From Bacteroidales bacterium (GTDB lineage: Bacteria > Bacteroidota > Bacteroidia > Bacteroidales > Tenuifilaceae), in assembly GCA_003531155.1 (NCBI GenBank), contig DQHR01000142.1, forward strand, positions 1 to 7,890: 7,890 nt of DNA, written 5' to 3'. The notes under the pieces were generated by a model that ran no database searches, had not been told where the DNA came from, and saw nothing but the letters and a program-made list of their open reading frames with translations. Of this stretch, positions 6,774 to 7,890 are shown piece after piece. The position numbers and the translations under genes are program-made. Numbering within the stretch: position 1 is the first letter of the stretch; every line of letters begins with the position of its first letter.

Positions 6774-7379
6774 ATGAGAAACTTACTGTATGCTTTAGCT
6801 TTTTTCCCATTATTTTCATGCCATTCGTTAATGGCATTGGGAAGTTATTGCCTACAGGATACATTAAAAGGCTACAATGCATCTGCATCGTTCCCAAAAT
6901 CGAAATTGGGTGTTGATGTGATGGTACTTATGACAGGCGAACAGCGAGAAGTTGAGATTCGTAAATTTTCTACTAAGTTTATCTATTATTCTAGGCCTGG
7001 TGAGTCCATAATGACTCAGATTGATAGGCGTTTAGTGAACGCAATTTACTATCGAAGTGGTAGAAAAGAGATTATAACTCCTAAAGCGGTGGATATTCCT
7101 CAAAGTAGCGATTGGGAAAAGATAAAGATTACCGATAACCCAAAGGACGTTGGTCCAACAATGATTGAGATTGATGTTATTGAGGTTGAAGTTGAGGCAA
7201 ATACACGTGAACAGTATGTGAAACCGCAAACTCTTGAAAATTCAGCGAATATAATACTTAGAAAGAAAGCAGCTCTAATAAATGGGGAATTGGTTCTAAT
7301 CAAAAAGAAATCACATAGCCGGCCTTATGGTGAAGCACCATCGTTAAGGGTTGAAGCTGTTGCTTATCGAAAAATATAG
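6774..7379 (+). CDS. Exported protein of unknown function, 201 residues
   Basis: I do not recognise a named family. Residues 1 to about 24 form a hydrophobic export signal. LFSC at 13-16 resembles a lipobox with an unusual Phe, so a lipoprotein is possible but not secure. Residues about 46-100 (GVDVMVLMTGEQREVEIRKF, then FIYYSRPG and NAIYYRSGRKEI) follow a pattern common in small Bacteroidota secreted proteins: a beta module of the form 'D.i..k.G..i...v.k....i.y...g....i....v..i.Y.nG'. Residues about 155-200 (NSANIILRKKAALINGELVL, then VEAVAYRK) recall the 'A..LR.kAa..GAn.vl' element of small YbjQ/RcsF-like domains, a weak similarity. The gene stands alone: a terminator and a promoter candidate separate it from the gene before, and the following gene converges on it. 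Confidence 0.8.
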   Translation: MRNLLYALAFFPLFSCHSLMALGSYCLQDTLKGYNASASFPKSKLGVDVMVLMTGEQREVEIRKFSTKFIYYSRPGESIMTQIDRRLVNAIYYRSGRKEIITPKAVDIPQSSDWEKIKITDNPKDVGPTMIEIDVIEVEVEANTREQYVKPQTLENSANIILRKKAALINGELVLIKKKSHSRPYGEAPSLRVEAVAYRKI

Positions 7380-7499
7380 GTAAAGTTCTTTTTGAAAATA
7401 ATTCCTCTGACCTATAATTAATGTATAGAACATCATCTTTTTATTCGTATTCGTGATAAATATTTTAGATGAGTTTTCAATCTTCTTAGTTATAGAATT

Positions 7500-7890
7500 T
7501 TAGAATTTGTAGGAAAACCCTATGCCCAGTATCTCTTTAAATTGGATTCGAGGTTTTTCTACATTGTTTTCATCTTTAATTTTAATTTTGTCGTCGTAGA
7601 TGAGTTGAGTGCTTAAATTCACTGAAATATACTTGTTAAGCTTCAAAGCGATTAAAGTTTCCCAGTTCACAACTATGTTTTGAGGATCCTTTGAGTAGTT
7701 CGAGAATAGGTCAATTTTAGTGGTAAAAGAAACATTCTTCATGAACTCACTTATGAAATCATTTTTTGAATAAATCATTCGCACGTAACCCCCAAACTCA
7801 CTTTTTGAATTTTTGCCCTTTTCTACTCCAAACGCACCAAGATCTGCAAGGTATTGATCTCTTACAATTGTTAATTTACCTGTAAAAGGG
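7500..7890 (-). CDS. DUF3078 family outer-membrane-type protein (partial, 5' end outside window)
   Basis: The frame is open from the right edge to a TAA at 7500-7502 and gives the last 129 codons of a longer protein. It can be read upstream past the GTG at 7784 as TGKLTIVRDQYLADLGAFGV and SEFGGYVRMIYS, so that GTG is not the real start. The sequence then continues with FTTKIDLFSNYSKDP, IVVNWETLIALKLNKYI, STQLIYDD and the C-terminal ILGIGFSYKF. These are the conserved blocks of the DUF3078 proteins of Bacteroidota, thought to be outer-membrane beta-barrels; the alternating polar and hydrophobic strands and the final Phe fit that. The function is unknown. It is transcribed towards the 201-residue exported protein, with a 120-bp gap and no clear terminator between them. 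Confidence 0.87.
   Translation of the reverse strand, partial: PFTGKLTIVRDQYLADLGAFGVEKGKNSKSEFGGYVRMIYSKNDFISEFMKNVSFTTKIDLFSNYSKDPQNIVVNWETLIALKLNKYISVNLSTQLIYDDKIKIKDENNVEKPRIQFKEILGIGFSYKF

Noticed and set aside
7032..7303. Two overlapping minus-strand frames of 65-67 codons
   Set aside because: They are antisense to the exported-protein gene and have low-complexity composition expected of shadow frames.
7374..7416. Inverted repeat TATAGGT / ACCTATA after the exported-protein gene as a terminator
   Set aside because: The 7-bp AT-rich stem has a 28-nt loop and no T-tract follows it.
7493..7508. Tandem TAGAATTT repeat at the end of the DUF3078 gene
   Set aside because: Only two 8-bp AT-rich copies that include the stop codon; likely chance.
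7782..7784. GTG as the start of a 94-residue protein
   Set aside because: The same frame is open to the window edge and encodes conserved DUF3078 sequence upstream, so this is an internal valine.

Overview
The window looks like chromosomal DNA from a member of the Bacteroidota, probably near the Bacteroidales/Marinilabiliales. The evidence is AT-rich DNA, promoter boxes of the TAnnTTTG type, mostly weak ribosome binding sites, and families typical of that phylum: DUF3078 barrels, OmpL47-type repeat proteins, TPR-SpoIIE phosphatases and DUF1987/SiaC proteins. No RNA genes, insertion sequences or CRISPR arrays are visible.

Left block (1-4904, minus strand) is a compact set of four genes. In transcription order they are a SiaC/DUF1987 regulatory phosphoprotein, a membrane-bound TPR/coiled-coil/PP2C (SpoIIE) phosphatase, an OmpA-domain protein with an Ig-like repeat, and a long secreted protein made of OmpL47-type Ig-like repeats that runs off the left edge. 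The gaps are an 11-bp overlap, 1 bp and 33 bp, so the genes are almost certainly co-transcribed. The phosphatase and the SiaC protein match the SiaA-SiaC phosphatase/substrate pair of Pseudomonas. The last two genes share a homologous N-terminal region and lie in the periplasm or envelope. The layout suggests an envelope-to-cytoplasm partner-switching module, but neither a SiaB kinase nor a diguanylate cyclase is present in the window.

Middle (4905-5298) is a 394-bp divergent intergenic region. It holds a promoter candidate for each side and a pair of AACATGTT palindromes that could be an operator or a hairpin.

Right block (plus strand) starts with a P-loop NTPase of the cyclic 2,3-diphosphoglycerate synthase/COG2403 family, which has an unusually good Shine-Dalgarno sequence and a strong intrinsic terminator. 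It is followed by a small exported protein of unknown function. At the right edge, on the minus strand, lies the C-terminal part of a DUF3078 outer-membrane-type protein, convergent with the small exported protein.
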